From an uncultured Eubacteriales bacterium (GTDB taxonomy: Bacteria; Bacillota; Clostridia; Oscillospirales; Acutalibacteraceae), in assembly GCA_934525065.1 (NCBI GenBank), contig CAKSYX010000006.1:1-64000 (forward strand): a stretch of 64,000 nt of DNA. Direction: 5' to 3'. This document shows positions 26,735 through 35,420 of the stretch, one piece after another. The position numbers were made by a program, and so were the translations under genes. The notes beneath the pieces were generated by a model. The model was not told the DNA's origin. It saw only the letters and a list, made by a program, of their open reading frames with translations, and did no database searches. Positions within the stretch are counted from its first letter, which is position 1. The number at the start of each line of letters is the position of its first letter.

Positions 26735-26740
26735 CATAGT

Positions 26741-27030
26741 CAAAGCGTAAACATATTACTCAAATGCAATGACGGAATTATGCTTTTCGATTTGAACTTT
26801 CAGAGATCCGGCGGTTCGGTGTGAGCCGGAAGTCAAACGAAAAAGCAGCCTCGTTCCCGAGCAGAACTGCCCAACGCCTTGCGCTGTGTAAGCGGTTCCG
26901 GTTGCCCCGTTACCATGGCTAAAGACTTGTTTGAGTTTTGAGCGGCCGCTTTTCGGCGGCAATCAAGGTGGTACCGCGAAGTTATTTCGTCCTTGAAGCA
27001 GCAAAAGCTGCTTCAGGGCTTATTTTTTTA
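26741..27030 (+). promoter_or_regulatory. T-box leader with CUC (leucine) specifier
   Basis: The T-box AAGGTGGTACCGCG (26965-26978) is followed by a terminator with the perfect core GAAGCAGC-AAAA-GCTGCTTC (26995-27014) and a U run. Stem I has a TGCTTTT/AAAAGCA helix, an AGAGA box and a GGTTCGGTGTGAGCC apical region. The 3' side reads CAGC-CTC-GTTCCCGAGC. The cysteine leader in this window reads GAAA-TGC-GTTCCCGAGC at the same place, so the specifier is CUC (26850-26852), leucine. UGGU in the T-box fits the A discriminator of tRNA-Leu. The S-turn differs from consensus (ATTA for AGTA), so the codon call is strong but not certain. Confidence 0.85.
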
Positions 27031-27047
27031 TCCCGGAGGTTTTCAAA

Positions 27048-28463
27048 ATGAAAAAGCTGATTATTGCCGACACGACCCTCAGACAGGCGGCGAAGAACCG
27101 CTCCCGTTCGCTGAGCTTCAAGGAAAAAATCGAAATTGCAAAGCTGCTTGACAAGCTTTCTGTCGATGTTCTCGAGCTTGCGCCGCTCGAGGACGAAAAA
27201 ACCGACACGATCCTCACAAAGTCAATTTGCTCTTCGGTTGAAAACGCCGTTGTTGCTCTCCCGTGCGCGCTTTCTGAAAACGGAATCGCGGCAGCGTGGG
27301 AAGCGCTTTCAAAGGCCGAAAAGCCGCGCCTTCAGCTTGTTGTTCCGACCTCGACCGTTCAGATGGAGTTCGTCTGCAAAAAGAAGCCGCCGCTCGTCCT
27401 TTCAATGATAGCCGCACTTGTGCCGCAGGCGAAGAGGCTTTGCGACGACGTTGAATTTGTTGCCCAGGACGCAACGAGGAGCGAACGCGCCTTCCTTTAT
27501 GAAGCGATCAAAGCAGCCGTTTTCTGCGGTGCCTCAACGGTTACTCTTTGCGATAACGCCGGAATCATGACAAGTGAAGAGTTGTCTGCTTTTGTCGGAG
27601 AGGTTTATGAAAACGTTCCGGAGCTTAAAAACGTTACCCTCGGCGTTCGGTGCAGCGATGAATTTTCCTTCGGCTGTGCGTGTGCTTTTTCCGCTGCTCT
27701 TGCCGGCGCAAAGGAAATCAAAACCGCAGTTTGCGGCGAGGGGACAGTTTCAACCGAAATCTTTTCGCGTTTCCTTTCCGCACGCGGAAGTGAATTTTCG
27801 CTGAAAACTTCTCTCAAAACAACCATGCTTGAGCGAATCTGCGGACAGATTGAAAGAATCGTCAAGGCTGAAAAGAGCAAAACAACACCATTTGAAACCG
27901 GTGTCTCCGCTTCGGAAAACAGCTTTGTTCTGAGTGAATACGATACGCCCGAGCAGGTTGCTGCCGCGGTTCATCGCCTCGGCTATGACCTTTCGGACGA
28001 AGAAAACGCAAACGTTTTTGAAGCCTTTTCAAGAATCAGCGGAAAAAAGAGCGTAACGGCGAAGGAGCTGGATGTCATTGTTGCAACGGCGGCACTTCAG
28101 GTTCCGTCAACCTATTTTCTTGAAAGCTACGTTGTCAATATCGGCAATATTATTACACCGACTGCCCATATCACGCTTTCAAAGGACGGAAAAAGCGTCA
28201 GCGGCCTTTGCGCCGGAGACGGCCCGGTCGATGCGTCCTTCCTTGCAATTGAAAAAATCACCGGTCACCACTATGAGCTGGACGATTTTCAGATTCAGGC
28301 CGTGACCGAGGGCAGAGAAGCGATGGGCAGCGCACTTGTCCGCCTGCGATCAAAGGGAAAGGTATACTCCGGCAACGGAATTTCAACCGATGTTGTCGGT
28401 GCGAGCATCAGAGCGTACATCAATGCACTCAACAAGATCGTTTATGAGGAGGAAGAAGAATGA
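27048..28463 (+). CDS. LeuA-like protein lacking metal ligands, with LeuA regulatory domain
   Basis: A 471-residue paralogue of 2-isopropylmalate synthase. Residues 4-260 follow the HMGL-like TIM barrel (ADTTLRQ, KIEIAKLLDKLSVDVLEL, QDATRSERAFL, LCDNAGIMTSEEL), and about 358-468 follow the LeuA dimer/leucine-binding domain (GDGPVDASF, AVTEGREAMGSALVRL, GISTDVVGASIRAYINALN). The metal-binding Asp of TTLRDG is Q13, and the HxH ligands of HCHND are R201 and S203. R12 is retained. By family knowledge such a protein should not condense acetyl-CoA with 2-ketoisovalerate; it may be a leucine-binding regulatory or scaffold protein. It starts with a good GGAGG site behind a leucine T-box and overlaps the next gene by four bases. 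Confidence 0.85.
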   Translation: MKKLIIADTTLRQAAKNRSRSLSFKEKIEIAKLLDKLSVDVLELAPLEDEKTDTILTKSICSSVENAVVALPCALSENGIAAAWEALSKAEKPRLQLVVPTSTVQMEFVCKKKPPLVLSMIAALVPQAKRLCDDVEFVAQDATRSERAFLYEAIKAAVFCGASTVTLCDNAGIMTSEELSAFVGEVYENVPELKNVTLGVRCSDEFSFGCACAFSAALAGAKEIKTAVCGEGTVSTEIFSRFLSARGSEFSLKTSLKTTMLERICGQIERIVKAEKSKTTPFETGVSASENSFVLSEYDTPEQVAAAVHRLGYDLSDEENANVFEAFSRISGKKSVTAKELDVIVATAALQVPSTYFLESYVVNIGNIITPTAHITLSKDGKSVSGLCAGDGPVDASFLAIEKITGHHYELDDFQIQAVTEGREAMGSALVRLRSKGKVYSGNGISTDVVGASIRAYINALNKIVYEEEEE

Positions 28464-30976
28464 AACTCTCTTTTTCAACGGGCGGCTGGAGCGGCTATAC
28501 TTTTCAGGACTTTGTTTCTGCGGCCGAGGAGCTCGGCTTCGGCGGAATTGAGCTGAATGACTTTTTCGGAACAGAGCTCACCGAAAAGAACGGCCCGTTT
28601 CATAAATATAACTCCGCCTCAACAATGAGAAAGCTTTTCGATAAAGGGCTTTCCCTTGTTTGCGCCGACACGGGCGTTGATATTTCGGACAACAGGGCTG
28701 ACGAAGCAATTGCAAAAATCGAAGAGTATGTTTTCCTTGCTTCCTCACTTAAAATTTCATATCTTCGTCTTTTTGCGTCCGGAAACAGTGCGGAAAGCGA
28801 CAGTAATGTCCGAACGGTTCTTTCGTCCGTTGTTCCGGTTGCAGCCGCGAAGGACATAACGCTCCTTGTTGAAACCTCCGGAATGTACAGCGACACGAAA
28901 AAGCTGCTCGAGCTTCTCATGGAGTATGCGAGTGACAGCCTTGCCGCGCTCTGGGATGTGTATTCACCCTGCATTCTTGGTCATGAAGACGCCGAAGAGA
29001 CAATTAAAAACCTCGGTGCCTATGTAAAGCACGTTCATATGAAAGACAGCTTTCTTAAAAACGGCGAACGCCGCTTCTGCCTTGTCGGAGAGGGGGACCT
29101 TCCGCTCAAGGACATCATGAACGCGCTCTCATGCATAAATTATGACGGCTTTATTTCTCTTGACTGGAAGCCGGAATGGATGCTTGAAATGACGGATATG
29201 GACGTTGTTTTTGCCCATTTCGTCTCCTTTATGGAACGCTTTCAAACGCCGTCAAGAAAAAAAGCCTTCCTTTATTCAAACAAGGCCGGAACCGGAAAAT
29301 ACGTTTGGAAAAAGGATCTGCTCATAGAAAAGACCTTCCCTCAGGTGCTTGATAAAATGGTTGAGGAATTTCCGGATCAGTACGCCTTCAAATATACAAC
29401 CCTCGATTACACAAGAACCTATTCGCAGTTCAGAGACGATGTTGACGAATGCTGCCGCGCTCTGCTTTCGCTCGGCGTCAAAAAGGGCAGTCACGTTGCT
29501 TTGTGGGCGACCAACATTCCGCAGTGGTACATCACTTTTTGGGCAACAACAAAAATCGGCGCGGTTCTTGTCACCATGAACACCGCCTATAAAATCCATG
29601 AAGCCGAGTACCTTCTGCGCCAGTCGGATACTCATACGCTCGTAATGATCGACGGCTACCGTGATTCGGACTATGCCGCAATAATCAATGAGCTTTGTCC
29701 CGAGCTTCAGAAAACCGAAAAAGGAGCAAAGCTCCATTCAAAGCGTCTGCCGTTCCTCAGAAACGTAATTACGGTCGGCTTCAGGCAAAAGGGCTGCCTG
29801 ACGTGGGAGGAGGCGATGGAAAGAGCGGAAAATGTTCCGCTTTCCGAGGTCAGAAGAATCGCCGCAACGGTTGACCCGAACGATGTCTGCAATATGCAGT
29901 ATACCTCCGGAACAACAGGCTTCCCGAAGGGCGTTATGCTCACGCATTATAACGTTGTCAACAACGGAAAGTGCATTGGAGACAGAATGGATCTTTCAAC
30001 CGCAGACAGAATGATGATTCATGTTCCGATGTTCCATTGCTTCGGAATGGTGCTCGCCATGACCGCTTCAATGACCCACGGTGCGTCGCTTTATCCGATG
30101 CCGTATTTCACGCCGAAGCCGTCGCTTGCCTGCATAAACAGCGAAAAGATCACCTGCTTCCATGGTGTACCCACAATGTTCATCGCAATGCTTGAGCATC
30201 CGGATTTTTCAAAAACCGATTTTTCATATATGAGGACGGGAATCATGGCGGGTTCACCGTGCCCGATTTCCGTTATGCGCGACGTTGTTGAAAAAATGCA
30301 TATGAGCGAGATCACAATAGTCTACGGCCAGACGGAGTCCTCACCCGGCTGCACAATGAGCAGTACCGATGATCCGCTTGAGGTCCGCGTTTCAACCGTC
30401 GGACGTGCCTTGCCGGAAATCGAATGCAAAATCGTTGACCCCGAAACCGGTGAAGAAATGCCTGACGGCGAAACGGGCGAATTTGTTGCGCGCGGCTATA
30501 ACATTATGAAGGGCTATTACAAAATGCCGAAGGCAACTGCTGCGGCAATAGACAAAGACGGCTGGCTTCATACCGGTGACCTTGCCTGCAAAACGCCCGA
30601 GGGCAACTACCGCATAACCGGCAGACTGAAGGATATGATAATACGCGGAGGAGAAAACATCTATCCAAAGGAAATTGAAGAGTTTATCTATACCCATGAA
30701 AAGGTCAAGGATGTTCAGGTCATCGGCGTTCCCGATGAAAGTCTCGGAGAGGAGATCATGGCGTGCATCATCCTCAAGGATGGCGAAACCATGACCGCAG
30801 ATGAAATGAAAAAGTATATCCGCGACCACATGGCGAAGCATAAGGTTCCGAAATACGTTGATTTTGTCGGCTCCTTCCCTATGAATGTTGCCGGAAAGAT
30901 ACTCAAGTATAAAATGCGTGAGGCCGCGATTGAAAAGTATAACCTCAAAAAGGCCGACTCAATTGAGACTGCGTGA
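28460..30976 (+). CDS. Fusion: TIM-barrel sugar isomerase-like domain + acyl-CoA synthetase
   Basis: An 838-residue two-domain protein. Residues 1-270 resemble the AP-endonuclease-2/xylose-isomerase-like TIM barrel, with metal-ligand candidates E138 (LVETSG), D166 (WDVYSP), H193 (HVHMKD) and E211 (GEGDLP); the usual last Glu is replaced by the SLDWKPEW region. Residues about 300-838 are a full ANL acyl-CoA synthetase: YTSGTTGFPKG at 481-491, YGQTESSPG, HTGDLA, GRLKDMIIRGGENIYPKEIEE and the catalytic Lys in AGKILK (about 813). The frame is continuous across the junction and start codons overlap 4 bases with the LeuA-like gene. It probably activates a small or medium carboxylic acid; the barrel may process the same substrate. 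Confidence 0.88.
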   Translation: MKLSFSTGGWSGYTFQDFVSAAEELGFGGIELNDFFGTELTEKNGPFHKYNSASTMRKLFDKGLSLVCADTGVDISDNRADEAIAKIEEYVFLASSLKISYLRLFASGNSAESDSNVRTVLSSVVPVAAAKDITLLVETSGMYSDTKKLLELLMEYASDSLAALWDVYSPCILGHEDAEETIKNLGAYVKHVHMKDSFLKNGERRFCLVGEGDLPLKDIMNALSCINYDGFISLDWKPEWMLEMTDMDVVFAHFVSFMERFQTPSRKKAFLYSNKAGTGKYVWKKDLLIEKTFPQVLDKMVEEFPDQYAFKYTTLDYTRTYSQFRDDVDECCRALLSLGVKKGSHVALWATNIPQWYITFWATTKIGAVLVTMNTAYKIHEAEYLLRQSDTHTLVMIDGYRDSDYAAIINELCPELQKTEKGAKLHSKRLPFLRNVITVGFRQKGCLTWEEAMERAENVPLSEVRRIAATVDPNDVCNMQYTSGTTGFPKGVMLTHYNVVNNGKCIGDRMDLSTADRMMIHVPMFHCFGMVLAMTASMTHGASLYPMPYFTPKPSLACINSEKITCFHGVPTMFIAMLEHPDFSKTDFSYMRTGIMAGSPCPISVMRDVVEKMHMSEITIVYGQTESSPGCTMSSTDDPLEVRVSTVGRALPEIECKIVDPETGEEMPDGETGEFVARGYNIMKGYYKMPKATAAAIDKDGWLHTGDLACKTPEGNYRITGRLKDMIIRGGENIYPKEIEEFIYTHEKVKDVQVIGVPDESLGEEIMACIILKDGETMTADEMKKYIRDHMAKHKVPKYVDFVGSFPMNVAGKILKYKMREAAIEKYNLKKADSIETA

Positions 30977-30990
30977 CGGAGGCGAAAAAA

Positions 30991-31788
30991 ATGTATCCGA
31001 TAATTGACTGCCATTGCCATATCTACCCGGACAAGATTGCCGTCAAAGCGGCAAAAAGCACCGGAGCATTCTATGACATGGATATGAACTATGACGGAAA
31101 GCTTTCCACCCTTGAAAGCATTGACAAGCGGGCACATATTACTCATTCGGTTGTTTTTTCCGTTGCAACAACGCCGAAGCAGGTCAAATCAATCAATGAA
31201 TATATTGCCTCTGTCGTCAAAAACAGCGGCGGAACAATGACCGGTCTCGGAACACTCCACCCGGACAGCGAGGATATTCCCGGCGATATCCGCCACCTCA
31301 AAGAGCTTGGCCTGAAGGGGGTCAAGCTCCACCCGGATATTCAGTGCTTCAAGCTTGATGATTACCGCTGCCTGAAAATCTATGAGCTTTGCGAAGGCGG
31401 GCTTCCCGTGCTTGTCCATGCCGGAGACAGCCGCTACGATTACTCGAACCCGAACCGCCTCAAGCCGATTCTTGAGATTTTCACCGGTCTTCAGGTGATT
31501 GCCGCTCACTTCGGCGGCTGGTCGATTTGGGAAAAAGCGAGTGAAGAACTTTGCGGCTATAAAAACCTGACGGTTGACTGTTCCTCATCTTTCCCGTGGC
31601 TTGACAGGGAGACCTCAAAGCGAATCATAAGGCGCTATACGGCGGATAAGGTTCTTTTCGGCGCGGATTATCCGATGTGGGATCCGGGAAAGGAAGCCGA
31701 ATATCTTTTAAGCCTCGGCCTTTCCGATGAAGAAAACAGGAAGATATTCTATGAGAATGCCGAAAAGCTGTTCGGAATCAAAATCTGA
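30991..31788 (+). CDS. Amidohydrolase-2 family TIM-barrel metal-dependent hydrolase
   Basis: A 265-residue protein of the Amidohydro_2 (PF04909) type, related to decarboxylases such as ACMSD and to hydrolases. Metal-site motifs are H8-x-H10 (DCHCHIYPDK), VKLHPD, LVHAG, AAHFGGW and the final FGADYPMWDP Asp near residue 228. I chose the ATG at 30991 because GGAGG lies seven bases upstream. A GTG at 30973 would overlap the upstream stop codon but lacks an RBS. It is the third gene of the leucine T-box operon. The reaction is unknown: hydrolysis, decarboxylation or hydration are all possible. Confidence 0.85.
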   Translation: MYPIIDCHCHIYPDKIAVKAAKSTGAFYDMDMNYDGKLSTLESIDKRAHITHSVVFSVATTPKQVKSINEYIASVVKNSGGTMTGLGTLHPDSEDIPGDIRHLKELGLKGVKLHPDIQCFKLDDYRCLKIYELCEGGLPVLVHAGDSRYDYSNPNRLKPILEIFTGLQVIAAHFGGWSIWEKASEELCGYKNLTVDCSSSFPWLDRETSKRIIRRYTADKVLFGADYPMWDPGKEAEYLLSLGLSDEENRKIFYENAEKLFGIKI

Positions 31789-31813
31789 GCGGAAAAATAT
31801 TTTTTTCAAACTC

Positions 31814-31842
31814 TTTACTTTTTTGCCGCGCCATGATATAAT
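31814..31842 (+). promoter_or_regulatory. Promoter of rpsO
   Basis: TTTACT (31814-31819), a 17-base spacer and TATAAT (31837-31842). The 106-base leader contains a CTCAG...CTGAG hairpin that could be an S15 autoregulatory target; this is speculative. Confidence 0.75.
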
Positions 31843-31954
31843 CTTTCAGCGTTATGCCTGTTTCTCGGTTTTCGGACAAAGCTCAGAGAGCACTTCACCG
31901 ACCGTTTGCTGAGGGCACGGGACGCAATAAAAATTTTTTATGAGGTGAAAAACC

Positions 31955-32221
31955 ATGATTTCAAAGGAAGAAAAGACCAGAATCATCAACGAGTATGCCA
32001 CTCATGAGGGCGACACCGGCTCACCGGAGGTTCAGATTGCTGTTCTCACCAGCAGAATCAACACTCTCACCGAGCATCTCAAGACCAATAAGAAGGACCA
32101 TCATTCACGCCGCGGCCTTCTCAAGATGGTAGGTCACAGAAGAAACCTGCTTGCATACCTTCAGAAGAAGGATATCGAAAGATACCGTTCAATCGTTGCA
32201 AGACTCGGACTTCGTAAATAA
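31955..32221 (+). CDS. rpsO: Ribosomal protein S15
   Basis: An 88-residue 30S subunit protein that binds the central domain of 16S rRNA. It has the normal S15 length and motifs: HEGDTGSPEVQIA, the HLKTNKKDHHSRRGLL rRNA-binding helix and the ending LQKKDIERYRSIVARLGLRK. ATGAGGTGAAAAACC precedes the ATG. It is followed by pnp, the classic rpsO-pnp arrangement, with a 196-base gap containing hairpins. Confidence 0.99.
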   Translation: MISKEEKTRIINEYATHEGDTGSPEVQIAVLTSRINTLTEHLKTNKKDHHSRRGLLKMVGHRRNLLAYLQKKDIERYRSIVARLGLRK

Positions 32222-32231
32222 TCGCGTTTTT

Positions 32232-32264
32232 CGGCAGGCACGGCGAAAGCCGAGCCTGCCGTTT
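32232..32264 (+). terminator. Hairpin after rpsO
   Basis: CGGCAGGC (32232-32239) pairs with GCCTGCCG (32254-32261) around an inner CGGC-GAAA-GCCG stem. Only three uridines follow, so it may be a leaky terminator or an RNase processing site between rpsO and pnp. Confidence 0.6.
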
Positions 32265-32417
32265 AATGAGTGTGCCGTTTCTTCACGGCAAAATCAATTC
32301 AAAATTTTCGTGGGTGTTTCGGATTAGCACTAAATTGAACGTTCCAAAAAACGGGAACGCTGAATTTATTGCTAAAGCCGTGCCTCACGGATAAAATAAT
32401 AAAAGTGAGGTATTTTT

Positions 32418-34607
32418 ATGTTCCCGAATTTCAGAAAATTTGAAACAACTCTCGCGGGCAGACCACTCGTTGTTGAAACCGGCAAAATGGCCGGTCTCGC
32501 CGGCGGCTCATGTCTTGTCCGCTACGGCGAAACGGAAATTCTCTGCACCGCGACCATGTCCGCAAAGCCCAGAGAGGGCGTTGACTTCTTCCCTCTTTCC
32601 GTTGACTTTGAAGAAAAGCTTTATTCCGTCGGCAGAATTCCCGGCTCCTTCCAGAGAAGAGAGGGCAGGGCAAGCGAAAAGGCCACCCTTTGCTCAAGGG
32701 TTATCGACCGCCCGATCCGTCCGCTCTTCCCGAAGGATATGAGGAACGACGTTGGCGTTGTTGCAACCGTAATGTCCGTTGACCCGGACTGCCTTCCGGA
32801 AATTACCGCAATGATCGGCGTTTCAATCGCAATTTCAATTTCAGAGATTCCCTGGGACGGCCCCATCAGCGGAGTTTCGGTCGGCCTTGTTGACGGAAAG
32901 TTCGTCATCAACCCGACCGAAGCCGAAAGAGAAAAGTCAGAAATGGCCGTTACCGTTGCTTCAACCGCAGACCTCGTTGCAATGATCGAAGCCGGCGCAA
33001 AGGAAGTTGACAACGACACAATGTTTGACGGCATTATGTATGCCCACAAGGTCAACCGGGAAGTTGTTGAATTCATCAAGATGATTCAGAAGGAAGTCGG
33101 AAAAGAAAAGATTCCGTTTGAATCTCAGGAAGTTCCCCATGATATGTTCGAGGCTGTGAAGGATTTCGCAATCGACGACGTAAAGGCCGCTCTCGATACC
33201 GACGACAAGCGCGTCCGCGACGAAAGACTCAAGCCCGTTTATGAAAAGGTGCACGAAAAGTTTGACGCCGAGTATCCGGAGCAGGAGGCAAAAATCGACG
33301 AATGTCTCTATAAGCTTCAGAAGTTTGTTGTTCGCCGCTGGCTTCTTGACGAAGGCAAGCGCGTTGACGGACGCGGAATCAATGATATGCGCCCGCTTGA
33401 CGCGGAAGTTGACCTTCTTTCGCGCGTTCACGGCTCAGGAATGTTCACCCGCGGCCAGACTCAGGTTCTCACTGTAACTACACTCGGAACAATGTCCGAT
33501 GCTCAGCTGCTTGACGGCCTTGATAACGAAACAAGCAAGAGATATATCCATCACTATAACTTCCCCTCATATTCCGTTGGTGAAACAAGACCTTCAAGAG
33601 GCCCCGGCAGACGTGAAATCGGCCACGGCGCTCTTGCCGAAAGGGCACTTCTTCCCGTCATCCCCTCGGTTGAAGAGTTCCCGTATACGATTCGTCTTGT
33701 TTCCGAGGTTCTTTCCTCAAACGGTTCAACCTCTCAGGCTTCCGTCTGTGGCTCAACGCTTTCGCTCATGGCTGCCGGCGTACCCATCAAGGCTCCCGTT
33801 GCAGGTATCTCCTGCGGTCTTATCACCGAAGGCGAACGCTTCATGACAATGGTTGACATTCAGGGTCTTGAAGATTTCTTCGGCGACATGGACTTCAAGG
33901 TTGCCGGAACGAAGAAGGGCATTACTGCAATTCAGATGGACCTCAAGGTTCACGGTCTCACCCCCGAGATCATTAAGGAAGCCCTTTCAAAAACCTATGA
34001 TGCACGCTGCAAGATTCTTGACGAGGTGATGCTTCCCTGCATCGCCGAGCCGAGAAAAGAGCTTTCAAAATACGCTCCGAAGATGCTCACAACCAAAATC
34101 GATCCGGAAAAGATCGGTGACGTTATCGGTAAACAGGGCAAGGTCATTCAGAAGATTTGCGCCGAGTGTGACTGCAAGGTTGATGTTGAAGAAGACGGAA
34201 CAATTTTTGTTTCTGCTCTTGACCTTGACAATGCAAAGCGCGCAATCACAATCGTTGAAACAATCGCGAATGACCCCGAGGTCGGCTCAATTTTCCGCGG
34301 CGTTGTAACAAGACTTATGAGCTTCGGTGCTTTTGTTGAAATTGCTCCGGGCAAGGAAGGCCTTGTTCACATCAGCAAGCTTGACGTCAAGCGCGTTGAA
34401 AAGGTCGAAGACTGTGTAGCGGTCGGCGATGAGGTTATCGTTAAGGTTATCGAAATTGATGACCAGGGCAGAATCAATCTTTCAAGGCGCGATGCTCTTA
34501 TCGAAATTGAAGGTCTTACACCCGAGGATGACGGCGAAAACGAAAGAAGACCCTCAAGTGGCGGTCACGGCCCGCGCAGAGGCGGCGACAGAAGAGACCG
34601 CAGATAA
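32418..34607 (+). CDS. pnp: Polynucleotide phosphorylase
   Basis: PNPase degrades RNA 3' to 5' phosphorolytically and can add tails. The 729-residue protein has two RNase PH domains (about 10-230 and 310-545) joined by a helical domain, a KH domain with VIGKQGKVIQKI, and a C-terminal S1 domain (GSIFRGVVTRLMSFGAFVEI). The tail after S1 is short and rich in Arg and Gly, ending GPRRGGDRRDRR. GTGAGGTATTTTT precedes the ATG. Length and order are as expected for the family. Confidence 0.98.
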   Translation: MFPNFRKFETTLAGRPLVVETGKMAGLAGGSCLVRYGETEILCTATMSAKPREGVDFFPLSVDFEEKLYSVGRIPGSFQRREGRASEKATLCSRVIDRPIRPLFPKDMRNDVGVVATVMSVDPDCLPEITAMIGVSIAISISEIPWDGPISGVSVGLVDGKFVINPTEAEREKSEMAVTVASTADLVAMIEAGAKEVDNDTMFDGIMYAHKVNREVVEFIKMIQKEVGKEKIPFESQEVPHDMFEAVKDFAIDDVKAALDTDDKRVRDERLKPVYEKVHEKFDAEYPEQEAKIDECLYKLQKFVVRRWLLDEGKRVDGRGINDMRPLDAEVDLLSRVHGSGMFTRGQTQVLTVTTLGTMSDAQLLDGLDNETSKRYIHHYNFPSYSVGETRPSRGPGRREIGHGALAERALLPVIPSVEEFPYTIRLVSEVLSSNGSTSQASVCGSTLSLMAAGVPIKAPVAGISCGLITEGERFMTMVDIQGLEDFFGDMDFKVAGTKKGITAIQMDLKVHGLTPEIIKEALSKTYDARCKILDEVMLPCIAEPRKELSKYAPKMLTTKIDPEKIGDVIGKQGKVIQKICAECDCKVDVEEDGTIFVSALDLDNAKRAITIVETIANDPEVGSIFRGVVTRLMSFGAFVEIAPGKEGLVHISKLDVKRVEKVEDCVAVGDEVIVKVIEIDDQGRINLSRRDALIEIEGLTPEDDGENERRPSSGGHGPRRGGDRRDRR

Positions 34608-34619
34608 CAATTGAAATTC

Positions 34620-34660
34620 AGGGGGGATGTCGTTTTGCGTCACCCCCTTTAATTTTTAAC
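34620..34660 (+). terminator. Probable terminator of pnp
   Basis: A G6 run (34621-34626) faces a C5 run (34643-34647), followed by TTTAATTTTT. The stem is short and imperfect beyond the G-C pairs. Confidence 0.5.
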
Positions 34661-34675
34661 TGACCCTGATTCACT

Positions 34676-34736
34676 GAGAAGCAAACCCCGACAACACGTT
34701 TTTTGTCTAATTTGCATTCTCAACCAATCGGTGGTT
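34676..34736 (+). other. Structured leader before the ECF S-component gene
   Basis: GAGAA-GCAAA (34676-34685) pairs with TTTGC-A-TTCTC (34711-34721), enclosing GACAA/TTGTC (34690-34694 with 34703-34707). A second hairpin AACCA/TGGTT (34722-34736) follows. No known riboswitch consensus (TPP, THF, preQ1, FMN) was recognised. It could be an undescribed ligand-sensing leader or chance pairing. Confidence 0.4.
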
Positions 34737-34801
34737 ACTCAGAGAAGATAAAAGAAGGAAGAGAAGTTGGGAATAACAATTTTGTATAAGGAATGATTGC
34801 T

Positions 34802-35407
34802 ATGAAAAACAAAAACAGTTTATTCTTTCTCACTGTTTCGGCCGTATTTGTTGCCATTATTGCGGTGATGTGCTTTACTCAGATAGGATATCTTAAGTTC
34901 GGAATTATTGAAATTACGCTTATTTCAATTCCGGTTGCTTTCGGCGGAGCTATCCTTGGAAAATGGGGCGGACTTCTGCTCGGCGCTGCCTTTGGAATTT
35001 CAAGCTTTATCCAGTGCTTCGGCTTTAGTGCCTTCGGTGCTGCGCTGCTTTCAATCAACCCGTTTTGGACGTTCGTTGTCTGCCTTCTCCCACGTATGAT
35101 TGCAGGCTTCGTTTCGGCTCTTACTTTTGAATCGCTTTCAAAAAAGCTCAATTCTGCTGTCAGCGGCCTGCTTTCGTTTTTCCTTGCTGCTGCGCTCAAT
35201 ACAATAGGCTTTGTCGGCCTGCTCATGCTGTTCTTCTCAAAAACAGAGTATATGCAGGGCATTTCCGACCAGCTCGGAGCAACGAACGTGTTTATGTTCG
35301 CCGTTTTGTTCGCCGGGGTCAACGCCCTTGTTGAGGCCGGTGCCTGTACCGCTTGCGGAGCCGCACTCGGTCCTGTTGCAAAAAGGCTCAAAGCTCAGAT
35401 AAAGTGA
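34802..35407 (+). CDS. ECF transporter S component (substrate-binding membrane subunit)
   Basis: A 201-residue membrane protein with about six hydrophobic segments. Size, topology and the GGAILGKWGGLLLGAAFGISSF motif fit ECF-type vitamin transporter S components, which combine with shared EcfT/EcfA subunits encoded elsewhere. The substrate (folate, pantothenate, riboflavin, queuosine precursor or other) cannot be told from the sequence. I chose the ATG at 34802, ten bases after AAGGA; the ATG at 34793 overlaps that RBS. A possible structured RNA lies upstream. The DMT transporter gene begins 13 bases after the stop codon. Confidence 0.8.
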   Translation: MKNKNSLFFLTVSAVFVAIIAVMCFTQIGYLKFGIIEITLISIPVAFGGAILGKWGGLLLGAAFGISSFIQCFGFSAFGAALLSINPFWTFVVCLLPRMIAGFVSALTFESLSKKLNSAVSGLLSFFLAAALNTIGFVGLLMLFFSKTEYMQGISDQLGATNVFMFAVLFAGVNALVEAGACTACGAALGPVAKRLKAQIK

Positions 35408-35420
35408 CATAGGAATATTT

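Noticed and set aside
26756..26962. 68-codon minus-strand frame
   Set aside because: It lies wholly in the leucine T-box leader, antisense, with no RBS.
34608..34801. Known vitamin riboswitch before the ECF S component
   Set aside because: I looked for TPP, FMN, THF and preQ1 consensus blocks and found none.
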